From contig BNBX01000001.1 of assembly GCA_014656175.1 (NCBI GenBank), positions 310,001-374,000 of the forward strand: a stretch of 64,000 nt of DNA, in the 5' to 3' direction. Below the pieces are notes generated by a model. It had not been told where the DNA came from. It did not search any database and worked only from the letters and a program-made list of their open reading frames with translations. The stretch's first letter is position 1, and every line of letters begins with the position of its first letter. This document shows, in pieces, positions 1-8,750 of the stretch. The DNA is from Streptomyces werraensis. GTDB lineage: Bacteria; Actinomycetota; Actinomycetes; Streptomycetales; Streptomycetaceae. The position numbers were made by a program, and so were the translations under genes.

Positions 1-88
1 CGCGCCGGCGGCCCTTGCGGGGCGCGGCGGTCGGCGCGTCGGCCGGCCGGCCGGCCTCGGCGGCGGTGGGGAGGGTCGAGGTGCTCAT
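1..88 (-). CDS. malG: Sugar ABC transporter permease, N-terminal fragment (MalG-like), cut by window edge
   Basis: Only the first 29 codons are in the window. They begin at an ATG 13 bases downstream of the malF stop and encode a polar, Ala/Pro/Arg-rich cytoplasmic leader ending in a basic stretch (RKGRRR), as is common before the first membrane helix of streptomycete MalG permeases. The identification rests on position: the third gene of a malE-malF-malG order on the same strand. The membrane part is outside the window, so the family cannot be confirmed from sequence here. Confidence 0.75.
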   Translation of the reverse strand, partial: MSTSTLPTAAEAGRPADAPTAAPRKGRRR

Positions 89-101
89 GAAGACTCCCGC
101 C

Positions 102-1106
102 TCAGATCGCGAGCTGCTGGTCGTTGCGGTTCAGCCAGCGGCGGTAGAAGGACGTGAAGACGATCAGGATGGCCAGCAGCAGCATGCCGTAGGCAGCGGA
201 CTCGGCGAACTCGCGCGGCTGCTGTCCGAAGCCGAGCTGGTAGGCCCAGGTCACGAGGATCTGGGCGTCCGGCGCGGTGTTGCCGAACAGCAGGAAGATG
301 ATCGCGAACTGGTTGAACGTCCAGATGATGCCGAGCAGCACCACGGTGGAGCTGACCGAGCGCAGGCCGGGCAGGGTGACATGGCGGAACCGCTGCCAGG
401 CGCTCGCGCCGTCCATCTCGGCGGCCTCGTAGAGGCTGCTGTCGATGGACTGCAGTCCGCCGAGCAGGGAGACCATCATGAACGGCACACCGCACCAGGT
501 GTTGACCATGATCGCGGCGAACCGCTGCCAGAAGGAGTCCTCCAGCCACGCCGGGGTGGGCAGGCCGAGGAGGTCGAGGCCGGAGTTGATGATCCCGGCG
601 TCGGCGAGCATGAAGCGCCAGCCGAAGACGGTGACGAAGGTCGGCACGGCCCACGGCAGGATGAGGATCAGCCGGTAGAAGGTGCGGCCGCGCAGCTTCT
701 GGTTGAGCAGCAGCGCGAGGCCCAGGCCGATGCCGTAGTGCAGGGCGACACAGGCGGCCGTCCACACGATCGTCCAGATGAAGTGCGACCAGAACCGGTC
801 GTAGGCGGTCTCGCCCCACAGGATCTCGGCGTAGTTGTCGATGCCGATGAACTTGTAGGTGGCCTCGATCTCGTTGACGCCGATGGTGCGCGCCGAGTTG
901 AGGCTGTCCGCGTCGGTGAGCGTGAGGTAGAAGCCGTAACCCAGGGGGTACAGGACGATGACGCCGAGCACGACGGCCACCGGCGCGATCATGGCGTAGG
1001 CGTACCAGTGCTTCTGGTAGGAGTGCTTCAGGCGCTGGCCCAGCCCGGGGCGGGGCGCGCGGTCACCGCGGCGCTTGCCGGTCGCGCGGTCGATGGCGAC
1101 TGTCAT
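102..1106 (-). CDS. malF: Maltose/maltodextrin ABC transporter permease MalF
   Basis: This 334-residue integral membrane protein is a binding-protein-dependent transport permease for sugar uptake. A basic N-terminus is followed by a first helix around residues 35-58 and about five further helices. The EAA loop, which contacts the ATPase, lies near residues 225-250 (YEAAEMDGASAWQRFRHVTL). It sits between malE and malG on the same strand, 97 bases after malE, with a stable stem-loop in that gap. No ATPase is in the visible cluster; in Streptomyces these importers usually share the MsiK ATPase encoded elsewhere, which is general knowledge. The substrate is inferred from synteny with the S. coelicolor mal locus. 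Confidence 0.9.
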   Translation of the reverse strand: MTVAIDRATGKRRGDRAPRPGLGQRLKHSYQKHWYAYAMIAPVAVVLGVIVLYPLGYGFYLTLTDADSLNSARTIGVNEIEATYKFIGIDNYAEILWGETAYDRFWSHFIWTIVWTAACVALHYGIGLGLALLLNQKLRGRTFYRLILILPWAVPTFVTVFGWRFMLADAGIINSGLDLLGLPTPAWLEDSFWQRFAAIMVNTWCGVPFMMVSLLGGLQSIDSSLYEAAEMDGASAWQRFRHVTLPGLRSVSSTVVLLGIIWTFNQFAIIFLLFGNTAPDAQILVTWAYQLGFGQQPREFAESAAYGMLLLAILIVFTSFYRRWLNRNDQQLAI

Positions 1107-1153
1107 GGTTCGGCACCTTCTGGATGATCAAGGAGTACGGCACACAGGCCGGC

Positions 1154-1194
1154 GGCCGCCGGACCCTCCCCTCCTGGAAGCGGGTCCGGCGGCC
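1154..1194 (-). promoter_or_regulatory. Stem-loop between malE and malF
   Basis: A perfect 13-bp inverted repeat (arms 1154-1166 and 1182-1194, arm GGCCGCCGGACCC) with a 15-base loop lies in the malE-malF gap. In binding-protein transport operons such hairpins protect the upstream message or attenuate transcription, so that more binding protein than permease is made. That role is inferred here. Confidence 0.7.
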
Positions 1195-1203
1195 ACACGG
1201 GCA

Positions 1204-2475
1204 TTACTTGGAGAAGTCCGGCACCAGCTTGGTGAACGCGGCCTCCGCGTCGCTCAGACCCTTGTCCAGGGACTCCTTGCCGCTGGCGATCTGCGGCAGC
1301 TCGTCGTCCATCGGGCCCCACAGGGAGCTGTACTCGGGCAGCGCCGGGCGCGGCTGGGCGGCCGAGAGGACCGTCTGGTAGCCGGCGATGCCGGGGTCGG
1401 CCTTGACCTGCTCGGTGTAGGCGTCGTCGCGCGTCGGCAGCGTGGAGTTCTTCAGCGCGATGGTCTCCTGCGCCTTCGCCGAGGTCATGAACTTCACGAA
1501 CTTCAGCGCGGCCTCCTGCTTCTCCTTGCTGGAGCCGGCGTAGACCGAGAGGTTGTGACCGCCGGTGGGGGCGCCCGCCTTGCCCGCGGAGCCGGCCGGG
1601 ACGGTGGCGATGCCGAGGTTGTTCTTGTCCTTGAAGGCGGAGCCCTTGTAGAAGTTGGTGATCTCCCACGGGCCCTGGATGATCGAGGCGACCTTGCCGT
1701 TGACGAACGCGTCCTGGATGTGGGCGTAGGCGTCGGCGGTCACGTCGGCCTTGTGCAGGCCCTTGCCCTCGAAGAGGCTCAGCCAGGTGCCGTAGCCCTT
1801 CTTGGCCTCGGCGGACTTGATCGTGATCTTCTTGGCCTCGGCGTCGACCATGTCGGTGCCCTCGCCGTAGAGGAACGGCTGGGCGTAGTAGCCGGCCGTG
1901 GAGCCCCAGTAGCCGTCGACGCCGGTCTTCGCCTTGATCGTGGCGGCGGCCTTCTTCAGGTCATCCCAGGTCTTGGGGGTCTCGACGCCGGCCTTGGCGA
2001 ACAGCGCCTTGTTGTACACGAAGGCGAGGGTGTCCGTGGTGAACGGGACGCCGTAGGTCTTGCCCTCGTACTTGGCCTGCTCGAGCAGGTTGGGCTTGAA
2101 CTTGTCCTGCTCGGCGAGCGCCTCGGTGCCGTCGAGGGGCAGGAAGAAGCCCTTCTTGGCGAACGCGGGGGTCCAGCCGACCTCGGAGCGCAGCACGTCG
2201 GGGGCGCCCTTGGAACCGGCGGCGGTGTCGAACTTGTTCTGCGCCTGGTCGAACGGGACGTTGACGAAGTTGACCTTGATGTCCTTGTTGGCGGCCTCGA
2301 ACTCCTTGACCAGGGCCTTGTAGGTCGGCGCCTCGTTGGTCGCGTTGGAGGTGTCCCACCAGGTGATGGTGACCGGGCCGCCGGCCTTGTCGCCGCTGTC
2401 GCTGTCGCCGCCGCAGGCCGTCGCCGCGAGGGCGAGGGACGCCACCAGCGCGGTGGCCGCTATGCCACGCCGCAT
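1204..2475 (-). CDS. malE: Maltose/maltodextrin-binding lipoprotein MalE
   Basis: This 423-residue extracellular solute-binding protein has a lipoprotein signal: a basic start, a hydrophobic run and a lipobox ending at Cys21 (LAATAC), followed by a Gly/Asp/Ser linker. The mature part is a typical family 1 binding protein (TITWWDTSN near the N-terminus, and a later GPWEITNFYKGS segment as in MalE-type proteins). The ATG follows a strong AAGGAG site. The gene is first in malEFG and is divergent from malR, with TGCAAG operators between them, so repression by MalR and induction by maltose or maltodextrin are expected. Substrate specificity is inferred from the locus, not from binding residues. 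Confidence 0.9.
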   Translation of the reverse strand: MRRGIAATALVASLALAATACGGDSDSGDKAGGPVTITWWDTSNATNEAPTYKALVKEFEAANKDIKVNFVNVPFDQAQNKFDTAAGSKGAPDVLRSEVGWTPAFAKKGFFLPLDGTEALAEQDKFKPNLLEQAKYEGKTYGVPFTTDTLAFVYNKALFAKAGVETPKTWDDLKKAAATIKAKTGVDGYWGSTAGYYAQPFLYGEGTDMVDAEAKKITIKSAEAKKGYGTWLSLFEGKGLHKADVTADAYAHIQDAFVNGKVASIIQGPWEITNFYKGSAFKDKNNLGIATVPAGSAGKAGAPTGGHNLSVYAGSSKEKQEAALKFVKFMTSAKAQETIALKNSTLPTRDDAYTEQVKADPGIAGYQTVLSAAQPRPALPEYSSLWGPMDDELPQIASGKESLDKGLSDAEAAFTKLVPDFSK

Positions 2476-2603
2476 GAGGTTCTCCTTGAGGGTTAAGCCC
2501 GTGAGGCGGGAACGGCCCCGTCTGCCGTCCCGCGAGGTGCCGACTGCGCCGTTGCGGCGGCCGGGCGACGTGAACGTAACAGCGTTGGAACGTTTCCGAA
2601 AGA

Positions 2604-2626
2604 CCTTGCAGAAAAGTTTTGCAAGG
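2604..2626. promoter_or_regulatory. Candidate MalR operator 1 (inverted repeat CCTTGCA-N9-TGCAAGG)
   Basis: A perfect 7-bp inverted repeat, arms 2604-2610 and 2620-2626, lies in the divergent malE/malR region, about 130 bases upstream of malE. Next to it (2587-2597) is GGAACGTTTCC, an imperfect palindrome around AACGTT. TGCAAG/CTTGCA motifs are recalled as operator elements of MalR/Reg1 at streptomycete maltose and amylase promoters. Assignment here is by match and position. Confidence 0.7.
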
Positions 2627-2712
2627 ACCCTCGACAGTTATGTCGCCGTGACCCGTTCTCGACCGTCGCGCAACCCTGGTTTCCGCCCGTACGCCGGGGG
2701 TTCGGACTGTTG

Positions 2713-2735
2713 TGCAAGACTCTGCAAGCACTTGC
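2713..2735. promoter_or_regulatory. Candidate MalR operator 2 (TGCAAG repeats)
   Basis: TGCAAG occurs at 2713-2718 and again at 2723-2728, ten bases apart, and the second copy forms an inverted repeat GCAAG-CA-CTTGC (2724-2735). A further TGCAAG is at 2860-2865, 30 bases before the malR start. This arrangement would allow MalR to control both malE and its own gene. Confidence 0.6.
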
Positions 2736-2894
2736 CATCCGTTGCCGCCGGGGGAATCATCCCTTGCGGAGCGGACGCCGACCATGACTTGAGGGATCGC
2801 GATGAGCCAGCAGCCCACCACGGGCCGTCCCGCGGCGCGCACCAGGCGTCCGATCGGTGTGCAAGGCGACAACCGGCAGATACAGTCCGGTCCT

Positions 2895-3929
2895 GTGACC
2901 ACACGGCTTGCTGATATCGCTGCTCAGGCGGGGGTGAGCGAGGCGACCGTCAGCCGGGTCCTGAACGGGAAGCCGGGCGTCGCCGCCACCACCCGCCAGT
3001 CCGTGCTCGCCGCCCTGGACGTGCTGGGCTACGAGCGCCCGGTGCGGCTGAGGCAGCGCAGCGAGGGCCTCGTCGGGCTGATCACGCCCGAGCTGGAGAA
3101 CCCGATCTTCCCGGCGCTGGCCCAGGTGATCGGGCAGGCGCTGACCCGCCAGGGCTACACCCCCGTGCTCGCCACCCAGACCCCCGGCGGGTCCACCGAG
3201 GACGAGCTGACCGAGATGCTCGTGGACCGCGGTGTCGCCGGCATCATCTACGTCTCCGGCCTGCACGCCGACACCACCGCGGACATGCAGCGCTACGAGC
3301 GGCTGCGGGCGCAGGGCGTGCCGTTCGTGCTCGTGGACGGTTTCTCGCCGAAGGTGCAGGCGCCGTTCATCTCCCCCGACGACCGGGCCGCGATGGCGCT
3401 GGCCGTCACCCACCTCGCGTCCCTCGGGCACACCCGGATCGGGCTGGCGCTCGGGCCGAAGCGGTTCGTGCCCGTGCAGCGCAAGATAGAGGGCTTCGTC
3501 CGGGCCGTTCAGGAGCAGTTGGGACTGAGCGCGGAGACGGTCGAGACCGAGCTGGTCCAGCACTCGCTGTACACGCTGGAGGGCGGACAGGCCGCGGCCA
3601 GCGCGCTGATGGACCGGGACTGCACGGCCGTGGTGTGCGCGAGCGACATGATGGCGCTGGGCGCGATCCGCGCGGCCCGGCAGCGCGGCCTGGAGGTGCC
3701 GGACGACATCTCGGTGGTCGGCTTCGACGACTCGCCGCTGATCGCCTTCACCGACCCGCCGCTGACCACGGTGCGCAAGCCGGTCCCGGCGATGGGACAG
3801 GCCGCGGTGCGCACGCTGCTGGAGGAGATCGGCGGAACGCCCGCGCCGCACAGCGAGTTCGTGTTCATGCCCGAGCTGGTGGTGCGCGGTTCGACGGCGT
3901 CGGCGCCCGGGGACCGCAGTCGTCCCTGA
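2895..3929 (+). CDS. malR: LacI-family transcriptional repressor MalR
   Basis: This 344-residue regulator has an N-terminal LacI helix-turn-helix (LADIAAQAGVSEATVSRVLNG, residues 5-25) followed by a periplasmic-binding-protein-like effector domain (VGLITPELENPIFPALAQ; late VVGFDDSPL). I place the start at GTG 2895 because the family begins right at the helix-turn-helix. An ATG 31 codons upstream is in frame but would add an unrelated arginine-rich leader. No Shine-Dalgarno is visible, and GATACAGT lies about 8 bases upstream, so the mRNA may be leaderless. It is divergent from malEFG and flanked by TGCAAG operator motifs. Confidence 0.9.
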   Translation: MTTRLADIAAQAGVSEATVSRVLNGKPGVAATTRQSVLAALDVLGYERPVRLRQRSEGLVGLITPELENPIFPALAQVIGQALTRQGYTPVLATQTPGGSTEDELTEMLVDRGVAGIIYVSGLHADTTADMQRYERLRAQGVPFVLVDGFSPKVQAPFISPDDRAAMALAVTHLASLGHTRIGLALGPKRFVPVQRKIEGFVRAVQEQLGLSAETVETELVQHSLYTLEGGQAAASALMDRDCTAVVCASDMMALGAIRAARQRGLEVPDDISVVGFDDSPLIAFTDPPLTTVRKPVPAMGQAAVRTLLEEIGGTPAPHSEFVFMPELVVRGSTASAPGDRSRP

Positions 3930-4061
3930 GGGGGAGAGCGGACGCCGGTGCGCCCTGCCGGGGGAGGAGACGGAGGGCCTGTTCCCGGGGCAGAACATGC
4001 GGGCCGGACCCGCCCGGGGGATGATCTGACCGAGAGGTCTTATCTGGCAGACTCTGTGCCC

Positions 4062-4946
4062 ATGGGTGACTCGACCGTGACCACGCTGGAAGGCCGCGAG
4101 GCGGCCGCAGCGAGCCCCGTCGAGGAGACGGCGGCGACGGGTCGGCTGCGCCGTCTTCGCGCTCCTCGCCGGCCCCGGCTCTGGTTCGAGATCCTGCTGA
4201 TCGCGGTGAGTTACGCCACGTACTCGCTCGTGCGCAACGCGGTGCCCGAGCAGCGGGCGGAGGCGCTGCGCAACGCCGATCTGATCTGGCGGCTGGAGGG
4301 CCGACTCGGCGCGGCCTTCGAGGAGTCCGTGAACCACGCGGTGAACTCGGTGACTTGGCTCGTCGTCGGGATGAACTACTACTACGCCACCCTGCACTTC
4401 GCGGTGACGCTGGGTGTGCTGGTGTGGCTGTACCGCAGACACCCCGGCCGGTACGCGGCGACCCGGCTGGTCCTCTTCGTCACCACGGGTTTCGCCCTGG
4501 TCGGCTTCTACCTCTTCCCGCTCGCCCCGCCGCGGCTGATGAACGGCCAGAACTTCATCGACACCGTGCTGGTCCACCAGACGTGGGGTTCGATGGCCTC
4601 GGGGGACATGAAGAACGTCTCCAACCAGTACGCGGCGATGCCGTCCATGCACATCGGCTGGTCGCTGTGGTGCGGGCTCACGCTCTTCGCGCTGGCCTCG
4701 GTGCCGTGGGTGCGGGTGCTGGGCCTGGTGTACCCGGTGCTCACCCTGGTGGTCATCGTCGCCACCGCCAACCACTTCTGGCTGGACGCGGTCGGCGGCG
4801 TCCTGTGCCTCGCCGTCGGCTACGGCGTGGCCCACGCCTGGTACGGCCGCCGCCCCTCCGCCCTCCCCCGCCACCTCCCGGCCCCGGCCACGAGACAGCC
4901 GGAGCCGGCCGCCCCGGAGCGTGTTCCCTTGCAGAAGCAGGTCTGA
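4062..4946 (+). CDS. PAP2-family integral membrane phosphatase/transferase
   Basis: This 294-residue protein has about six predicted membrane helices after a charged N-terminal tail of about 45 residues. It carries PAP2-superfamily signatures: PSMHIGWS around residues 193-200 and NHFWLDAVGG around 236-245, containing the two histidines and the aspartate of the active site. Such proteins hydrolyse or transfer lipid phosphate groups at the membrane; this subgroup resembles inositol phosphorylceramide synthase-like PAP2 proteins. The substrate is not determinable. The ATG at 4062 was chosen over an in-frame start 38 codons earlier because the leader there is not membrane-like. It converges on glnE. 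Confidence 0.85.
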   Translation: MGDSTVTTLEGREAAAASPVEETAATGRLRRLRAPRRPRLWFEILLIAVSYATYSLVRNAVPEQRAEALRNADLIWRLEGRLGAAFEESVNHAVNSVTWLVVGMNYYYATLHFAVTLGVLVWLYRRHPGRYAATRLVLFVTTGFALVGFYLFPLAPPRLMNGQNFIDTVLVHQTWGSMASGDMKNVSNQYAAMPSMHIGWSLWCGLTLFALASVPWVRVLGLVYPVLTLVVIVATANHFWLDAVGGVLCLAVGYGVAHAWYGRRPSALPRHLPAPATRQPEPAAPERVPLQKQV

Positions 4947-5021
4947 CACCCGGGCCCGGGGCCCCGGCGCGCCGCGCGGAAGGAGCGCGGCTCGTCCCCG
5001 CGGGCGCGGCACGCGCAGGGG

Positions 5022-8000
5022 CTACAGCCCGCCGTAGAACAGCTCCTCCACCACCCCGCGCGCCCGCCGGGCCGTGCGGCGGTAGGCGTCGAGCATGTCG
5101 CCGGCGTGGCCGGGGCCGTAGCCCAGGTAGCGGCCGACGGCGGCCAGCTCGCGCGGCACGGTGGGAAAGGTGTCCCCCGCCCGGCCCCGGACCAGCATCA
5201 CCGCGTTGCGGACGCGGGTGGCCAGCACCCACGCCTCGTCGAGGATCTCCGCGTCCTCCTCGGACACCAGCCCGGCCGCACGCGCGGCGGCCAGCGCCTC
5301 CCGGGTGCGGGTCGTCCGCAGCCCCGGCACCTGAGCCGCGTGCCGCAGCTGGAGGAGCTGCACGGTCCACTCCACGTCGGACAGTCCGCCCGGCCCCAGC
5401 TTGGCGTGCAGCTTGGGGTCGGCGCCGCGCGGCAGCCGCTCGGCCTCCATACGGGCCTTGAGCCGCCGGATCTCCCGCACCGCGTCCTCGTCCAGCCCTC
5501 CGGCCGGGTACCGCAGCGGGTCGATCAGCTCCATGAAGCGGCGGCCCAGGTCCTCGTCCCCGGCGACGGGCTCGGCCCGCAGCAGCGCGTGCCGCTCCCA
5601 TGTCAGCGCCCAGCGCCGGTAGTACGCCTCGTAGGAGCCGAGGGTGCGCACCAGCGGGCCCGACTTGCCCTCCGGGCGCAGGTCGGCGTCCACCAGCAGC
5701 GGCGGGTCGGCGCTGGGCACCTGGAGCAGCCTGCGCATCTCCGCGACCACCTTGTTCGCGGCCTCGGACGCCTCGCGCTCGCCCACGCCCTCGCGCGGCT
5801 CGTGCACGAACAGGACGTCCGCGTCGGAGCCGTAGCCCAGCTCGTGCCCGCCGAAGCGGCCCATTCCGATGACCGTGAACCGGGTGGGCAGTGTGTCGCC
5901 CCAGCCCTCGCGGACCACCGCGCGGAGCGTGCCGGCGAGGGTGGCGGCGGTCAGGTCGGACACGGCGCCGCCCACCATGTCCACCAGGGCGCCCTGGTCG
6001 GCCTCGGCGGGCTGCGACTCGGTGCCGTAGGAGCCGACGATGTCCGCGGCGGCCGTGCGGAACAGCTCGCGGCGGCGCACCCCGCGGGCGGCGGTGACGC
6101 CCTGCACGGCGTTGTCGGCGCGGCGGACGGCGGCGAGGACCTCCTGCTCCAGGGAGGCGCGGGAGCGCGGGGTGAGGCCGCCGCCGTCCCCGTCGCCGAG
6201 CAGGGCGACCGCCTCGGGGGCGCGCATCAGCAGGTCGGGGGCGAGCCGCCCGGCGGACAGCACCCGGGCGAGGTTCTCCGCGGCGGCGCCCTCGTCGCGC
6301 AGCAGCCGCAGGTACCAGGGGGTCTTGCCGAGGGCGTCGGAGACCTTGCGGAAGTTCAGCAGGCCGGCGTCGGGGTCGGCGGAGTCCGCGAACCAGCCGA
6401 GCAGCACCGGCAGCAGGGTGCGCTGGATGGCGGCCTTGCGGGTGACTCCGGAGGCGAGGGCCTCCAGGTGGCGCAGCGCGGCGGCGGGGTCCGCGTAGCC
6501 GAGGGCGACCATGCGTTCGCGGGCGGCCTCGGCGCTGAGCCGGGCCTCGCCGGGGGCGAGCGCGGCGACGGCGTCGAGCAGCGGCCGGTAGAACAGCTTC
6601 TCGTGCAGCCGCCGCACCACGGTGGTGTGGCGCCGCCACTCCCGGGTCAGTTCGGCGACCGGGTCGGTGCGCAGGCCCAGGGAGCGGCCGAGGCGGCGCA
6701 GGTCGGCCTCGTCCTCGGGGACCAGATGGGTGCGGCGCAGCCGGTGGAGCTGGATGCGGTGCTCCAGGGAGCGCAGGAAGCGGTACGCCTCGTCGAGCTG
6801 GGCGGCGTCCGCGCGGCCGACGTAGCCGCCGGCGGCGAGCGCCTTGAGCGCGTCGAGGGTGGTGCCGCTGCGCAGGGAGGCGTCGGCGCGGCCGTGCACC
6901 AGCTGGAGCAGCTGCACGGCGAACTCGACGTCCCTGAGGCCGCCGGGGCCGAGCTTGAGCTGGCGGTCGACCTCGGCGGCGGGGATGTTCGCCACGACCC
7001 GGCGGCGCATCTCCTGCACGTCGGCGACGAAGTTCTCCCGCTCGGCGGCCTTCCACACCAGCGGCCGGAGCGCGGCCGTGTACTCCTCGCCGAGCGCGAG
7101 GTCGCCCGCGACCGGGCGGGCCTTGAGCAGCGCCTGGAACTCCCAGGTCTTGGCCCAGCGCTGGTAGTAGGCGAGGTGGGAGGCGAGGGTGCGGACCAGC
7201 GGGCCGTTGCGGCCCTCGGGGCGGAGGTTGGCGTCGACGGGCCAGATGGAGCCCTCGACGGTGGTCTCCGAGCAGATCCTCATCATGTGCGAGGCCAGCC
7301 GGGTGGCTGCGCGCAGCGCCTTGTCCTCGTCGGCGCCGCCGGCCGCCTCGCCGACGAAGATGACGTCGACGTCGGAGACGTAGTTCAGCTCGTGGCCGCC
7401 GCACTTGCCCATCGCGATCACCGCGAGCCTGCACAGCGCGGCGTCCTCCGGCGCGTCGGCCTCGGCCAGGGCGAGGGCCGCGCGCAGGGTGGCGGTGGCG
7501 AGGTCGGCGAGCTCGGCGGCGGTCTGGGAGACGTCGACGGTGCCGCAGACGTCCCGGGCGGCTATGGACAGCAGGCAGCGCCGGTAGGCGACGCGCAGCG
7601 ACACCGGGTCGGTGACGTCGGCGAGGCCGCGTTCGAACTCCTCCACACCGGGGTGCAGGTCGCGCGGCTCGTAGGTGACCAGGGCCTGCCAGTCGCGCGG
7701 GTGCCGGGCCAGGTGATCGGCGAGCGCCGCGGAGGCGCCGAGCACCCCGAGCAGCCGGTCGCGCAGCGGCTTGGCCGCTATCACGGTGTCCAGCAGCTCC
7801 TGGCGTGCGGTGGCCGTCTCCTGCGCCTCCAGCAGCCGCACCAGCCCGTGCAGCGCGAGGTCGGGGTCGGCGGTGCCGCCGAGGGCGTCCAGCAGCACGG
7901 GGTCGTTGCGCACGGGCGCCAGTTCGGGGCTGTCGAGGAACCGCTCGGCGTCCGACGGATCGGTGAAGCCGTGCCGCAGCAGCCGTGTGAAGGTGCTGCT

Positions 8001-8024
8001 CCTGCGCCCCGGCGCCGACGTCAT
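5022..8024 (-). CDS. glnE: Glutamine synthetase adenylyltransferase GlnE
   Basis: This 1000-residue enzyme attaches AMP to, and may remove it from, glutamine synthetase I, lowering its activity under nitrogen excess. Two nucleotidyltransferase cores are visible: GHELNYVSDVDVIFVGE near residue 212 and GHELGYGSDADVLFVHEP near residue 732, each with the Asp-x-Asp metal pair. Each half also has the repeated arrangement of NLRPEGRNGPLVR or DLRPEGKSGPLVR followed by YYxRWAxTWE. Length is slightly above the E. coli enzyme. It lies next to the mal cluster and about 9 kb from a glnA2-type gene, as I recall for S. coelicolor. Confidence 0.95.
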   Translation of the reverse strand: MTSAPGRRSSTFTRLLRHGFTDPSDAERFLDSPELAPVRNDPVLLDALGGTADPDLALHGLVRLLEAQETATARQELLDTVIAAKPLRDRLLGVLGASAALADHLARHPRDWQALVTYEPRDLHPGVEEFERGLADVTDPVSLRVAYRRCLLSIAARDVCGTVDVSQTAAELADLATATLRAALALAEADAPEDAALCRLAVIAMGKCGGHELNYVSDVDVIFVGEAAGGADEDKALRAATRLASHMMRICSETTVEGSIWPVDANLRPEGRNGPLVRTLASHLAYYQRWAKTWEFQALLKARPVAGDLALGEEYTAALRPLVWKAAERENFVADVQEMRRRVVANIPAAEVDRQLKLGPGGLRDVEFAVQLLQLVHGRADASLRSGTTLDALKALAAGGYVGRADAAQLDEAYRFLRSLEHRIQLHRLRRTHLVPEDEADLRRLGRSLGLRTDPVAELTREWRRHTTVVRRLHEKLFYRPLLDAVAALAPGEARLSAEAARERMVALGYADPAAALRHLEALASGVTRKAAIQRTLLPVLLGWFADSADPDAGLLNFRKVSDALGKTPWYLRLLRDEGAAAENLARVLSAGRLAPDLLMRAPEAVALLGDGDGGGLTPRSRASLEQEVLAAVRRADNAVQGVTAARGVRRRELFRTAAADIVGSYGTESQPAEADQGALVDMVGGAVSDLTAATLAGTLRAVVREGWGDTLPTRFTVIGMGRFGGHELGYGSDADVLFVHEPREGVGEREASEAANKVVAEMRRLLQVPSADPPLLVDADLRPEGKSGPLVRTLGSYEAYYRRWALTWERHALLRAEPVAGDEDLGRRFMELIDPLRYPAGGLDEDAVREIRRLKARMEAERLPRGADPKLHAKLGPGGLSDVEWTVQLLQLRHAAQVPGLRTTRTREALAAARAAGLVSEEDAEILDEAWVLATRVRNAVMLVRGRAGDTFPTVPRELAAVGRYLGYGPGHAGDMLDAYRRTARRARGVVEELFYGGL

Positions 8025-8190
8025 CCCCGGCCTCCCTCGTGCCTCGGATCAGGGTCGTACGGCCCTGAGCCTAACCGGAGGACGCGAGCACGGCCCCGGA
8101 GTGGCCCGCGGTGAATTCCGGGGCCGGGCGGGGTCTGATGAGGAGAGCGCGGCTGCGCGGTCGCGTCCTTCCGACCGTCGAGGAGTTCCC

Positions 8191-8718
8191 ATGACCGACG
8201 TTCCCGACACCCCCGCCCCGCCGGAAGGCCGGGTCGACCCCCGCTACAGCGACCAGCGGGCCGGAGCGCCGCCCTGGCCGGAGGTGGAGCGGCTGATCGC
8301 GGAGGCGGAGCTGTTCTGGATCTCCACGGTGCGTCCCGACGGCCGGCCGCACGTCACCCCGCTCCCGGCGGTCTGGTCGTCCGGCGCCCTGCACTTCTGC
8401 ACCGGCCCCGAGGAGCGCAAGGCCCGCAACCTCGCCGAGAACCCGCACACCGTGCTGACCACCGGCGTCAACACCTGGGCGCGGGGCTACGACGTGGTCG
8501 TGGAGGGCCGCGCGGAACGCGTCACGGACGACGCGCGGCTGCGCGGTCTGGCCGCGCTGTGGGAGGAGAAGTACGGCGACTTCTGGCGCTTCGAGGTCCG
8601 GGACGGCCATTTCCACCACGGGCCGGGCCGCGCCGTGGTGTTCTCGGTGGCGCCGCACACCGTTTTCGGATTCGGTAAGGGGGAGCCGTTCAGCCAGACC
8701 CGGTGGCGGTTCGTCTGA
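8191..8718 (+). CDS. Pyridoxamine 5'-phosphate oxidase-fold (split beta-barrel) flavin/F420-binding protein
   Basis: This 175-residue protein has the PNPOx-like split-barrel pattern: LFWISTVRPDGRPHVTPLPAVW near residues 44-66, then ARNLAENPHTVLTTG and DVVVEGRAERV. In actinobacteria these small proteins bind FMN, F420 or haem and often reduce xenobiotics or biliverdin. The cofactor is not deducible here. ATG 8191 follows a GAGGAG-like site. It is divergent from glnE and 32 bases upstream of a VOC-protein gene that may be cotranscribed. Confidence 0.8.
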   Translation: MTDVPDTPAPPEGRVDPRYSDQRAGAPPWPEVERLIAEAELFWISTVRPDGRPHVTPLPAVWSSGALHFCTGPEERKARNLAENPHTVLTTGVNTWARGYDVVVEGRAERVTDDARLRGLAALWEEKYGDFWRFEVRDGHFHHGPGRAVVFSVAPHTVFGFGKGEPFSQTRWRFV

Positions 8719-8750
8719 CGCGGTAACCCGACAAGGAGCCGGAGGCTCAC

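Noticed and set aside
5106-8114. 1002-codon frame opposite glnE
   Set aside because: Shadow frame caused by high GC. The antisense product is Gly/Gln/Val-rich and unlike any protein, while glnE has all family motifs.
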